Shown here piece by piece: positions 45,205 to 53,326 of a stretch of DNA of 53,326 bases (positions are counted from its first letter, which is position 1; each line of letters starts with the position of its first letter). Location: assembly GCF_001815935.1 (NCBI RefSeq), contig NZ_KV823403.1, positions 1 to 53,326 on the forward strand, read 5' to 3'. Both the position numbers and the translations under genes were made by a program. The stretch comes from Corynebacterium sp. HMSC04H06. Its GTDB lineage: Bacteria > Actinomycetota > Actinomycetes > Mycobacteriales > Mycobacteriaceae. The notes under the pieces were generated by a model. That model worked only from the letters and a program-made list of their open reading frames with translations. It had not been told where the DNA came from and did no database searches.

Positions 45205-46497
45205 GTGACTGACCCGCGCCGCAACATCCCGCGCACCGATGATCTGCTGAAGCTGCCCGAGGTTGAGCAGGCCCGGGCCCACGTGTCTGAGCCTGTGATT
45301 CGCACCATCATCGACGGTGTCCTCAACCAGGCCCGCCGCGGGCAGGTGCCGCCGGAGGGCGTGTCGGCCGAGGTCGCCCGGCGCGTCGGCAGCGCCCAGC
45401 CGTATTCGCTGCGGCCGGTCATCAACGCCACGGGCGTTATTGTGCACACGAACTTGGGCCGCGCCCCCTTGCCGCCCGCGGCTGTCGATGCCTTAGTCGC
45501 CGCCGCCGGCTACACCGACGTGGAGCTGGACCTGAAGACGGGTTTGCGCTCCAAGCACCGCGGCCGCGGGGCGGTTAACGCGCTGCTCGCGGCGTGCCCG
45601 GCGGCCGAGGACGCACTCATTGTTAACAATGGCGCGGCCGCCCTGCTGCTGGCCACCGCGGCGCTGGCGCCGCACCAGGAAGTGATTATCTCACGGGGAG
45701 AGCTCATCGAAATCGGCGCGGGCTTCCGCCTGCCGGAGCTCATCGAGTCCTCGCACGTGCGCCTGCGCGAGACCGGGGCGACGAACCGGACCCACCTCCG
45801 CGACTACGTCGGAGCTATTGGTCCGGAGACCGGCGCCATCTTGAAGGTGCACCCCTCCAACTTCCGGATCACCGGTTTTACCAGCGCGGTCTCGGTGGAG
45901 CAGCTGCGCCCGGTCGCGCAGGAAAACGACGTGCGCCTCATCGTGGATTTGGGATCGGGCCTTCTGACCCCGGACGCGACGCTGCCGGATGAGCCCGACC
46001 TGCACGCCCAATTGGCGGCCGGCGCGGACGTGGTTATCGCCTCCGGCGACAAACTCCTGGGCGGTCCGCAGGCCGGTATTCTGCTCGGTACGCGGGAGGC
46101 CATCGCCCGCATGAAGAAGCACCCGCTGGCCCGCGCGCTGCGGGTGGACAAGCTGCGGCTGAACGCCCTGGAGGCGGCGTTGAACACGCCGCGAAATGCC
46201 GTCGCGGACGCGCTGCACGTGAGTGCGGAGTCGCTGAAAGAGCGCACCGAGGCGATGGCCGCGCAGCTGGGCGCGCAGGTCGTGGAGCACGCCGGGCGCG
46301 TGGGCGGCGGCGGGGCGCCGGAGTACCCGCTGCCCGGCTACGCCATTGCCTTGGAAGACAAGGTGGCCCGGCGGCTGCGGCTGGGCACCCCGGCGGTGCT
46401 CGCGCGCGTCCACGACGGCCGCTGCCTGGTGGATCTGCGCTGCGTGCCGCCCGCCGCGGACGAAACCTTGCTCGCAGCCTTGAAGGAGGCTATCTAA
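45205..46497 (+). CDS. selA: L-seryl-tRNA(Sec) selenium transferase
   Basis: 430 residues. PLP enzyme that converts Ser-tRNA-Sec to Sec-tRNA-Sec with selenophosphate. PLP lysine in IASGDKLLGGPQAGILLG. Other landmarks: VINATGVIVHTNLGRAPL, ELDLKTGLRSKHRG and NNGAAALLLATAAL. The frame is open back through the tRNA gene, but GTG 45205 follows CCAGGAG and gives the conserved N-terminus (LLKLPEVEQ). Its stop is immediately adjacent to the selB ATG. Confidence 0.95.
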   Translation: MTDPRRNIPRTDDLLKLPEVEQARAHVSEPVIRTIIDGVLNQARRGQVPPEGVSAEVARRVGSAQPYSLRPVINATGVIVHTNLGRAPLPPAAVDALVAAAGYTDVELDLKTGLRSKHRGRGAVNALLAACPAAEDALIVNNGAAALLLATAALAPHQEVIISRGELIEIGAGFRLPELIESSHVRLRETGATNRTHLRDYVGAIGPETGAILKVHPSNFRITGFTSAVSVEQLRPVAQENDVRLIVDLGSGLLTPDATLPDEPDLHAQLAAGADVVIASGDKLLGGPQAGILLGTREAIARMKKHPLARALRVDKLRLNALEAALNTPRNAVADALHVSAESLKERTEAMAAQLGAQVVEHAGRVGGGGAPEYPLPGYAIALEDKVARRLRLGTPAVLARVHDGRCLVDLRCVPPAADETLLAALKEAI

Positions 46498-48291
46498 ATG
46501 CAGGTCATCGCTACTGCCGGCCACGTCGATCACGGCAAATCCACCCTGGTCAAGGCGCTGACCACCATGGAGCCGGACCGGTGGGAGGAAGAAAAACGCC
46601 GGGGGCTGACCATCGACTTGGGCTTTGCGTGGACCACGCTGCCCAGCGGGGAGGACGTCGCCTTCGTCGACGTGCCCGGGCACGAGCGTTTCTTGGGCAA
46701 CATGATGGCCGGGCTGGGACCCATCGGCCTGGGACCCGCGCCCATCCTGCTCTTCGTCGTCGCCGCGGACGAGGGCTGGCAGGCCCAGAGCAGCGATCAC
46801 CGGGATGCCGCGGAGGCGCTGGGCATCGAGCGCGCGGTGGTGGTACTAAGCCGCGCGGACAAGGCGGACGCGCAGCAGCGGGCGCACGCTGCCGCCCAGG
46901 TCCAGCGGGAGATGGCCGGCACGCCGCTGGCGCAGGCGCCGGTGGTGGAGGTCTCGGCGGTGACGGGAGAGGGCATCGATAAGCTGCGCGAGGCCCTCAA
47001 CGGCCTGGTCGGCCCGGAACCGGACCCGGCAGCCGCCGTGCGCTTGTGGATCGACCGGTCGTTTAGCATCACCGGCGCGGGCACCGTGGTCACCGGCACC
47101 CTGGTGGCCGGTACGCTGCGCCCGGGGGATACTCTCAGCCTGTTCCAGGCCACCGGCGTGCGCGAGGTCGAGGTGCGTGGGCTGCACAGTGAGAACTCCG
47201 CCATTGACCTCGCCCAGCCGGTCAGCCGGGTGGCGGTGAACCTGCGGGGTATTGATGCCGGCACCATCCACCGCGGCGACGTGCTGGCCACCCCGGGCAA
47301 GTGGGAGGCCACCCGCGTCATCGACGTGCGGCGCACCACGGGCCGGGATCTGGACGTTATCCCGCAGGAGGTCGTCGCCCACCTGGGTAGCGCCGGGGTG
47401 GGAGTGCACGTACGCCCCTTCGACGCACAGCACGCCCGCCTGCAGCTGCCGGAGCCGTTGCCGGTCGTGGTTGGGGACCGCCTCATCCTGCGTGGCTCGG
47501 GCGCGCGCCACGTGTTGGCCGGGGTCGAGGTCATCGACGTCGCCCCGCCGGAGCTCAACCGCCGCGGGGACGGGACGCGGCGCGGCCAAGTGCTCGCGGG
47601 TATTACCGACGCCAGCGATGCCGGGGAACAGGTGCGCCGCCGCAAGGCCGTGCGCGTCGAGGATCTGGTCCGCCAGGGTCTGGATACGGAAAACCGCCCG
47701 TCCGGCGTGGTCGCCTTCCGCGGGTGGTGGATTAGCGCCCGCGCGGTCACGGAGTGGAAGGCCGAGCTGCTGGGCGCGCTCGAGGCCTACTTCGCCGACA
47801 ACCCGCTAGCCGCCGGCATGCCGCGCGTGGCCGCGGTCCACCTGTTGGCCCTGCCCGGCGAGGAGCTTTTAGACGTCGTCGTCGCCGCGGCGAAGGTGAG
47901 CTCCAGCGGCGGGCTGCTGAGCCTGCCGGGGCGCCAGGCGGACTTGGGCGCGGCGGAAGAGGGCATCGCTAAGCTGGAAAAACGGCTGGCCGATGCCCCG
48001 TGCGCCGCCCCGGAGGCCGGCGATCTAAGCGCGTGGGGCCTGGGGCAGACCGAGCTGGCCGCCGCCGAGCGCGCCGGACGCGTGGTGCGCCTGAGCGGCG
48101 GGGTCGTGCTGGTGCCGGCCAGCCTGGAGTGGGCCAAGGCCCGCCTGGGCGAGCTGGAGCAGCCGTTTACGACCTCGCAGGCGCGGCAGGCCCTGGGGAC
48201 CACCCGCCGCGTGGTCATCCCGGTGCTCGAGCATTTCGATGCCCAGCGCATCACCCGTCGGATCGACGCCGGGCACCGCAAGCTGCGCTAG
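46498..48291 (+). CDS. selB: Selenocysteine-specific elongation factor SelB
   Basis: 597 residues. GTPase domain: G1 GHVDHGKS (8-15), G2 RRGLTIDLGFAW, G3 DVPGHERF; G4 reads LSRAD instead of the common NKxD/TKAD. EF-Tu-like domains II and III follow (LWIDRSFSITGAGTVVTGTL). The C-terminal winged-helix region that contacts SECIS RNA ends TTRRVVIPVLEHFD and GHRKLR. It delivers Sec-tRNA to the ribosome at the fdhA UGA. Coupled to selA with no gap. Confidence 0.95.
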   Translation: MQVIATAGHVDHGKSTLVKALTTMEPDRWEEEKRRGLTIDLGFAWTTLPSGEDVAFVDVPGHERFLGNMMAGLGPIGLGPAPILLFVVAADEGWQAQSSDHRDAAEALGIERAVVVLSRADKADAQQRAHAAAQVQREMAGTPLAQAPVVEVSAVTGEGIDKLREALNGLVGPEPDPAAAVRLWIDRSFSITGAGTVVTGTLVAGTLRPGDTLSLFQATGVREVEVRGLHSENSAIDLAQPVSRVAVNLRGIDAGTIHRGDVLATPGKWEATRVIDVRRTTGRDLDVIPQEVVAHLGSAGVGVHVRPFDAQHARLQLPEPLPVVVGDRLILRGSGARHVLAGVEVIDVAPPELNRRGDGTRRGQVLAGITDASDAGEQVRRRKAVRVEDLVRQGLDTENRPSGVVAFRGWWISARAVTEWKAELLGALEAYFADNPLAAGMPRVAAVHLLALPGEELLDVVVAAAKVSSSGGLLSLPGRQADLGAAEEGIAKLEKRLADAPCAAPEAGDLSAWGLGQTELAAAERAGRVVRLSGGVVLVPASLEWAKARLGELEQPFTTSQARQALGTTRRVVIPVLEHFDAQRITRRIDAGHRKLR

Positions 48292-48300
48292 CCGCGGCGG

Positions 48301-49176
48301 CTAATCCGTTGCCGGCGGGTCGTGGTGCAGCTTCGGGAAAGGCCCGAAGGTGCTGCTGGGCGCCTCGTCATGCTCGGCGTGGTCGGGCCCTATCACCGGC
48401 CGGCCGCCCGGGGTGGGCCGCGGGAAGGCGGCGCAATCGAGAGTGACGTCCCAGACCTGGGGGACCGGCTGCGGGCGGGCCGGCCAGGCGCTGGCGTCCG
48501 GCAGCGCGGGCGGGGTCGGACGGAACCGTAGCGATTCTGCGTCGGCGGGGACATCGACGGCAATGCTGCCGTCGGCGACGTAGGCGCGCGCGCAGACGGT
48601 GCGGGTGCCCGCGGCATCCAACGCCGCGGTCAGGGCGGGGTAGTCGGCCGGGGCGCCAATGGCACCCAGCACGTGGTCTTCGGTGCTGACGATAAGCTCG
48701 CCGGCCTGCTTGCCCGCGCGCACGATGAGCTGGCAGGCGTGGCTGCGCGCCGCGTAATCGTCCGGTAGGTCCCCGCGGGAGGTATCCACCGCGGCGGGCT
48801 GGCCGCCCTCGACGATAACCGCCTGGGCGGGCACCGTGTTGACCGGTACCAGCCATTCGTCCGGGCCCAGGTAGATGCCGACCTCGACCTGGTGCTCGGC
48901 GATTTCGCACTGCGCCCACGTGGTGGGCACCAGCCCGGCGCGCCGCAGCCGGTCTAGGCTGGGGAAGGCGGCGGCCTCGTCCGCCGCGATGGTCGCGATG
49001 ATGCCCACAGACGCCCGGACCCGCCAACCGGCCGGCAGGGGCTCCAGGCTGACCTCGAGGACCTGCGGCTCGTGCGCCAGGCCGGGCAGGCTCAGCACCG
49101 GGGCTGCGGTGATGTGATCCAGGAGGGCCAGGTGCTCCACGCCCAGGAACTGGGCGGGCAGATGGTAGATACGCAT
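48301..49176 (-). CDS. Hypothetical protein
   Basis: 291 residues, soluble, no signal or membrane helix. Beta-rich with an internal ~100-residue central segment (VEVGIYLGPDEWLVPVNTVP, YVADGSIAVDVPADAE) and a Pro-rich C-terminus (from about 235). No family recognised. It converges on selB with 9 bp between stops, where TAGCCGC-G-GCGGCTA forms a small hairpin. The gene shows the same GC-rich codon pattern as its neighbours, so it looks real. Confidence 0.62.
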   Translation of the reverse strand: MRIYHLPAQFLGVEHLALLDHITAAPVLSLPGLAHEPQVLEVSLEPLPAGWRVRASVGIIATIAADEAAAFPSLDRLRRAGLVPTTWAQCEIAEHQVEVGIYLGPDEWLVPVNTVPAQAVIVEGGQPAAVDTSRGDLPDDYAARSHACQLIVRAGKQAGELIVSTEDHVLGAIGAPADYPALTAALDAAGTRTVCARAYVADGSIAVDVPADAESLRFRPTPPALPDASAWPARPQPVPQVWDVTLDCAAFPRPTPGGRPVIGPDHAEHDEAPSSTFGPFPKLHHDPPATD

Positions 49177-49468
49177 TAGGCGGCGCTCCTGCGGTTGCTA
49201 GAGGAAACGGGTGGGCTCGGCCAGGACTCGGCTAACAAGTTAGAGCTAGCAGGTGAGAGTCAGCAGATGAGGAAAAGCCCTTTCTGCCAGACAGTCTATC
49301 GAGCACTCCGGAACCCTTACCCGATTACTAGGGTGAAGGTTCGCGCAAAGTGGAGAAGTCCAGCACACAGTGCGTTATGGTATACGCCACAGAAGTATCG
49401 ACTTATGTGTTTTCTGTCTATTCTGTTATCCACTCGGGTTCTAAGTTTCTAGGGCAAGGAGGATCCTC
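49177..49468. promoter_or_regulatory. Upstream region of the BCCT gene with an imperfect inverted repeat
   Basis: AT-richer, no gene. An imperfect inverted repeat AACCCTTACCC-GATTACTA-GGGTGAAGGTT (49312-49341, 9/11 paired) could be an operator. The stretch ends in AAGGAGG (49456-49462), a consensus ribosome-binding site for the transporter. Confidence 0.45.
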
Positions 49469-51460
49469 ATTTCGCAGCAAGAGTCTTCATCTAGCTCGCC
49501 GGCAGGCTCGCAGCCGGACCCCACTCCGGCCACGCGCGGCGCAGGGCACAACCGAAAGCCGGGGCGCCTGCCGCAGGCCAAGCGGGTGCTCAAGGACATC
49601 ATCTACCCGCACAACATCCACCCGGCGCTGGTGCCCGGCGTGTCCATCGAGGACCAGAAGATCAAGTACGGGGTGGACAAGCCGATCTTGGTGGTGGTCG
49701 GCGGCCTCATCGTGGCCTTCATCATCTGGGGTGTGCTGGCCCCGCAGCAGGTTTTCGATGCCTCCTCGGTCGCCCTCGAATGGGTCATGACGAACCTGGG
49801 CTGGATCTTTACCGTACTGGCCATCGGGCTGGTCTTTTTGCTGCTGATCCTGGCCTTTTCCCGCTACGGGCGCATCCCGCTGGGCGTGGACGGGGAAAAA
49901 CCGGAGTTCTCCACGATCAGCTGGGCAGCCATGCTCTTTGGCGCCGGCATCGGCATCGGCATCATCTTCTTCGGCCCTTACGAGCCGCTCAGCCACTACC
50001 TGTCGCCGCGGCCCGGGGCCTACGAGGCCGCCAGCGAGGAAGCCATGATGGGCGCGATGGCGCAGGCGGCCATGCACTGGGGCCTCAACGCCTGGGCCAT
50101 CTACGCCATCGTCGGCCTTGCTGTGGCCTATGTGTCTTACCGCCGCGGGCGCGTGCCGCTGATGAGCTCCATCCTGCTGCCGCTTCTGGGCACCAAGAAG
50201 AACGACTCCTGGCAGGCCCGGGTCATCGACGGCCTGGCGATCATCGCCACGCTGTTTGGTACGGCGGCGACGCTCGGCATCGGCGCGCTGCAGATCAGCC
50301 GCGGCGTCGAGGTGGTCACCGGCTGGTCGCCGGAGGGCAACGCCCTAGCGCTGGTCATCATCATGGTGCTATCGGTCGGCACGATCGCTTCGGCGGTCTC
50401 CGGCGTGGCCCGCGGTATCCGCTGGCTGTCCAACATCAACCTGGCCTTGGCGCTCGGCCTGGCGATCTTCTTCTTCGTGGTCGGACCGACGGCATTCCTG
50501 GCCAATATGCTGCCGGCCGTGGTCGTCGAGTACGTCGGCTCCATGCCGGACATGTTGGCCGCCAACATGGGCGAGGGCGAGGAGATGCAGGCCTACCTCT
50601 CGGCTTGGACCACGTTCTACTGGGCCTGGTGGGTGTCCTGGGCGCCGTTCGTCGGCGTCTTCGTAGCCAAGATTTCGCGCGGGCGCACTATCCGCCAGTA
50701 CATCCTGGGTGTGCTTTTCATCCCGTCCGCCATCATCGTGGGTGCCTACACCATCCTGGGTGGGACCACCATCTGGCTGCAGCGCCAGTCCAACGCCGTG
50801 GCCCCGGATGGCACCGCCGAGTCCATGCCAGCGCCGGAGGAAATTTTCTTCGTGGTGCTGGACAAGCTCCCCGGCACCGAAATCGTCGCGCCGCTGGTGA
50901 TGGTGATGCTTGCGGTCTTCTTCGTGACCACCGCAGACTCGGCCTCGCTGGTCAACTCGCAGATGACGCAGAAGGGCAACCCGCGGCCAAAGCCGTGGAT
51001 CACCATTTTCTGGGTGTTGTGCATGGCCGGCATCGCCGTGGTGATCTTGCTAGCCGGCGGCCGCAATGCCTTGCAGGGCCTGCAGAACCTCATCACCATT
51101 ACCGCGTTGCCTTTCGCGGTCATCATCGTGGCCATGTGCGTGGCCCTGGTGCGTGAGTTGCGCAACGACCCGATGAGTATCCGCGCCCACTACGAGTCCC
51201 AGGCGATCTCCAACGCCGTCGTCCACGGCGTGCGCGACTACGGCGACGACTTCGCCCTGAGCATCGAGCCGACGCCCAGCGAATCCGACTACGCCACCGG
51301 GGCCAACTTCGACTCCACCGCAGATGAGGTCACCGAGTGCTACACCCGCACCGACGAGGAAGGCAACACCGTCGGCTACGACTACGAGACCGGCGAGTAC
51401 ATCGCCGAGGACAACAGCGGCGTCGATCCGGACCACGACAGCGGGGTTAAGGCGGACTAA
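49469..51460 (+). CDS. BCCT family osmolyte transporter, apparent ATT start
   Basis: 663 residues from ATT 49469. Twelve-TM betaine/choline/carnitine transporter family, importing compatible solutes with Na+ or H+. Signatures: FGAGIGIGIIFFGPYEPLSHY and the aromatic TTFYWAWWVSWAPFVGVFVAKISRGRTIR. A polar N-terminus (~55 residues) and an acidic C-terminal tail (~110 residues) resemble osmosensing BetP/EctP-type carriers of corynebacteria. No ATG, GTG or TTG lies in frame between the upstream TAA (49442) and GTG 49586. AAGGAGG sits 6 nt before ATT 49469. GTG 49586 would give 624 residues but lacks a ribosome site. Confidence 0.88.
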   Translation: MSQQESSSSSPAGSQPDPTPATRGAGHNRKPGRLPQAKRVLKDIIYPHNIHPALVPGVSIEDQKIKYGVDKPILVVVGGLIVAFIIWGVLAPQQVFDASSVALEWVMTNLGWIFTVLAIGLVFLLLILAFSRYGRIPLGVDGEKPEFSTISWAAMLFGAGIGIGIIFFGPYEPLSHYLSPRPGAYEAASEEAMMGAMAQAAMHWGLNAWAIYAIVGLAVAYVSYRRGRVPLMSSILLPLLGTKKNDSWQARVIDGLAIIATLFGTAATLGIGALQISRGVEVVTGWSPEGNALALVIIMVLSVGTIASAVSGVARGIRWLSNINLALALGLAIFFFVVGPTAFLANMLPAVVVEYVGSMPDMLAANMGEGEEMQAYLSAWTTFYWAWWVSWAPFVGVFVAKISRGRTIRQYILGVLFIPSAIIVGAYTILGGTTIWLQRQSNAVAPDGTAESMPAPEEIFFVVLDKLPGTEIVAPLVMVMLAVFFVTTADSASLVNSQMTQKGNPRPKPWITIFWVLCMAGIAVVILLAGGRNALQGLQNLITITALPFAVIIVAMCVALVRELRNDPMSIRAHYESQAISNAVVHGVRDYGDDFALSIEPTPSESDYATGANFDSTADEVTECYTRTDEEGNTVGYDYETGEYIAEDNSGVDPDHDSGVKAD

Positions 51461-51498
51461 TAACGGCGGCCGGCGTTCCTGCCCTTTAAGGTAGGGGC

Positions 51499-52299
51499 AT
51501 GCACGATTTGCCCACCATCGCTTTCGCCTTCGGGCTGGCGTTGCTGGCCGGCCTGTCCACCGCGATAGGTGGCGCAATCGCCGTTAGCCGCCGCAACCCG
51601 GGCCCCGGATTCATGGCCGGGGCCCTGGGCCTGTCGGCCGGCGTGATGCTTTATGTCTCCTTCGTCGAGATCCTCCCCGAGGGCAAAACACAGCTGACCG
51701 AGGCCTTCGCCGACGCGCGCGCCGGGACCTGGGCGGCCGTCGGCGCGTTCTTCGCGGGCATCGCCGTCATCGCAATCATCGACCGCCTGGTGCCGGAGGA
51801 AATCAACCCGCATGAGCCCGGCACCACCGAGGAAGTCGCCCGCCGGCGCCGACTCATGAAGACCGGCGTGTTCACCGCCGGCGCGCTGGCTATCCACAAC
51901 TTCCCGGAGGGCTTCGCCACCTTCCTGGCCGGCCTCGAGGACGTCCAGGTCGCGCTGCCGGTCGCGGTAGCGATCGCTATCCACAACATCCCGGAAGGCA
52001 TTGCCGTGGCCGTGCCCCTGCGGGAAGCCACCGGATCGCGCGCCAAGGGCTTTTGGTGGGCGCTCGTTTCCGGCCTGGCGGAGCCGCTCGGCGCGCTCGT
52101 CGGCTTTTTGCTGCTGATGCCGCTGCTGGGCCCGGCGACGATGGGCGTTAGCTTCGCCGCCATCGCCGGCATCATGGTATTCATCAGCCTGGACGAGCTG
52201 CTGCCGACGGCCGAGGAGACCGGCAAGCACCACTTCGCCATCTACGGCGTCATTGCCGGCATGGCCATCATGGCGCTGTCGCTGCTGCTGTTCTTGTAG
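51499..52299 (+). CDS. zupT: ZIP-family metal transporter (ZupT-like)
   Basis: 266 residues, eight TM helices. Metal-binding motifs in TM4 and TM5 are intact: AIHNFPEGFATF and AIAIHNIPEGIAVA, with the E(x)3 position SFVEILPEG earlier. Imports Zn2+ and probably other divalent metals such as Fe or Mn. A His-poor cytoplasmic loop (about 100-120) lies between TM3 and TM4. The 3' end overlaps the convergent ClC gene by 32 bp. Confidence 0.9.
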   Translation: MHDLPTIAFAFGLALLAGLSTAIGGAIAVSRRNPGPGFMAGALGLSAGVMLYVSFVEILPEGKTQLTEAFADARAGTWAAVGAFFAGIAVIAIIDRLVPEEINPHEPGTTEEVARRRRLMKTGVFTAGALAIHNFPEGFATFLAGLEDVQVALPVAVAIAIHNIPEGIAVAVPLREATGSRAKGFWWALVSGLAEPLGALVGFLLLMPLLGPATMGVSFAAIAGIMVFISLDELLPTAEETGKHHFAIYGVIAGMAIMALSLLLFL

Positions 52300-53326
52300 A
52301 GGCTCTGCGCGCCGCCGCCCGCCGCGCCCAGCGGGTGAGGTAGAACGAGCCCAGCGCCGAGATGACAATCGGGCCGACCAGCCACAACGGGGCCGCGGTC
52401 AGCTCCCAGGTGACGACGGCGGCGAAGAGGGGAGCCCGCTGGGTTACCGCCAGCACCGCGGCCGCGCCAATGAGCGCGCAGCTGATGATCGAGTATTCGC
52501 TGTCCATCCACGGCAGGCCCGCCCAGTGGAAGAAGAACGCGGCGGCCCCGCCCAGCGATGCCCCCGTCGCCAGCGCCGGCGTGAGCGTGCCGCCCACGGC
52601 CCCGCAGCGCAAACACAGCACCGTCAGGGCCGGCTTGGCCACCAGCAGGCAGGCAAAGAGCGCGCCGCTGCCGCCTAGGTGAAGGGTGAGCTGGATGATG
52701 TCGAAGCCGTTGCCTGGCACTGGCGGCAGGACCAGCGCACAGGCGCCCACGGCCGCCCCGGCCGCACCGACGGTCAGCGGCAGGTACCACCGCGGCGGGG
52801 TGCGGTGGCGTCCGGCCCAGTCCGCGCCCGCCGCGAAAGCGCCGCCGATGCCGCCGGCCAGCGGCATCACCACCACCATCCAGGCCACGGCCGCCAAGAC
52901 CAGCCCGCGGCTGGGGGAGAACTCAGGCAGCGTGTAGAAGGCCTGGTGGCCCACCACCGGCCAGGCGGTCACGGTCGCCAGGCCGGACACGGCCAGCGCG
53001 GTGAGCACCGTGCGCAGGGTAGGGGTGATGCGCAGCACGGAGAAGGCGAAGATGGCACCGGCCAGCGGGACATTGTAGACCGCGCCCAACCCGGCGCCGG
53101 CGGCGATGGCCACCAGCTCAACGGCGACGCCGCTAGCGGAGTTTTTGTTCCGGGTTAGGGCCGCGGCTACGGCGGCCGCGCCCTGGCGCGGGGCGTTCTC
53201 GCGCCCGATGGAGCTGCCCGTGCCGGCGGCGAGCAGTTGGAAGGCGGCATCGGCCAGCGTGCGCACCAGCGGCAGGCCGTGGCCGTCGTGTAGGGCGTCG
53301 CCGACGGTGCGTACCGGGCCGCCGCG
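52268..53326 (-). CDS. ClC-type chloride channel/antiporter (5' end outside window)
   Basis: The frame is open through the right edge of the window, so the N-terminus is missing; at least 352 residues are visible. Selectivity motifs: GTGSSIGRENAPRQ (GREnP loop with the gating Glu), GAGLGAVYNVPLAGAIFAFSVL, and the later CLRCGAVGGTLTPALATGASLGG (GGxxxP-type). Mediates Cl- flux or Cl-/H+ exchange. Its C-terminal ~10 residues are encoded antisense to the ZIP gene end. Confidence 0.88.
   Translation of the reverse strand, partial: RGGPVRTVGDALHDGHGLPLVRTLADAAFQLLAAGTGSSIGRENAPRQGAAAVAAALTRNKNSASGVAVELVAIAAGAGLGAVYNVPLAGAIFAFSVLRITPTLRTVLTALAVSGLATVTAWPVVGHQAFYTLPEFSPSRGLVLAAVAWMVVVMPLAGGIGGAFAAGADWAGRHRTPPRWYLPLTVGAAGAAVGACALVLPPVPGNGFDIIQLTLHLGGSGALFACLLVAKPALTVLCLRCGAVGGTLTPALATGASLGGAAAFFFHWAGLPWMDSEYSIISCALIGAAAVLAVTQRAPLFAAVVTWELTAAPLWLVGPIVISALGSFYLTRWARRAAARRASTRTAAATAP

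Overview
This window comes from a high-GC Gram-positive actinobacterium, almost certainly a Corynebacterium. Three things support that. It carries mycothiol chemistry (mca), a Z-isoprenyl diphosphate synthase, DUF4307/DUF4245/DUF6542 proteins and an LGFP-repeat lipoprotein. Many genes start directly after a -10 box (leaderless). From 1.0 to 25.5 kb the gene order follows the mycobacterial block greA - DUF4307 - mca - small membrane protein - Z-FPP synthase - coaA - glyA - phoH2 - fum - glpX - DUF4245 - xseB/xseA - ispH - DUF6542 - ychF (Rv1080c to Rv1112 in M. tuberculosis). The species cannot be named from the sequence alone.

Layout. 1-8.9 kb: the tail of a Gly/Ala-rich protein, a lipoprotein, greA, mca, coaA, glyA, a LysR-type ligand-binding domain without a DNA-binding domain, and an LGFP lipoprotein. 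9-14.2 kb: phoH2, a GNAT acetyltransferase, and a TetR-MFS drug-efflux pair whose promoter carries three evenly spaced palindromes. 14.2-25.5 kb: core metabolism (fum, glpX, xseBA, ispH, rmuC, ychF). 25.5-29.7 kb: a pcp pseudogene, mug, and a more AT-rich cassette on the minus strand. The cassette encodes a lactococcin-972-type bacteriocin, its 7-TM DUF1430 membrane partner and an ABC ATPase. The bacteriocin gene appears frame-disrupted at a C6A6 tract directly after its start codon. 29.9-36.6 kb: a PfpI-family protein, a FadR-type regulator, a PRC-barrel/DUF2382 stress protein, an MFS transporter, a dicarboxylate/amino-acid symporter and a PIG-L deacetylase.

36.7-48.3 kb is a self-contained selenium locus. 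A formate dehydrogenase alpha subunit is read through an in-frame UGA as selenocysteine, with a hairpin (SECIS candidate) 12 nt downstream. It is followed by its Fe-S and NrfD-type membrane subunits, a YedE/YedF selenium uptake/handling pair, selD on the opposite strand, tRNA-Sec (UCA anticodon, long variable arm), selA and selB. Together these provide selenium import, selenophosphate synthesis, Sec-tRNA synthesis and decoding next to the enzyme that needs them. Molybdenum cofactor genes and fdhD are not in the window. A ~62-bp inverted-repeat element occurs three times: twice at 34.1-34.3 kb before the locus and once at 44.9 kb inside it.

48.3-53.3 kb: an unknown protein, a BCCT osmolyte transporter that seems to start at ATT, a ZIP metal transporter, and a ClC chloride channel cut by the window end.
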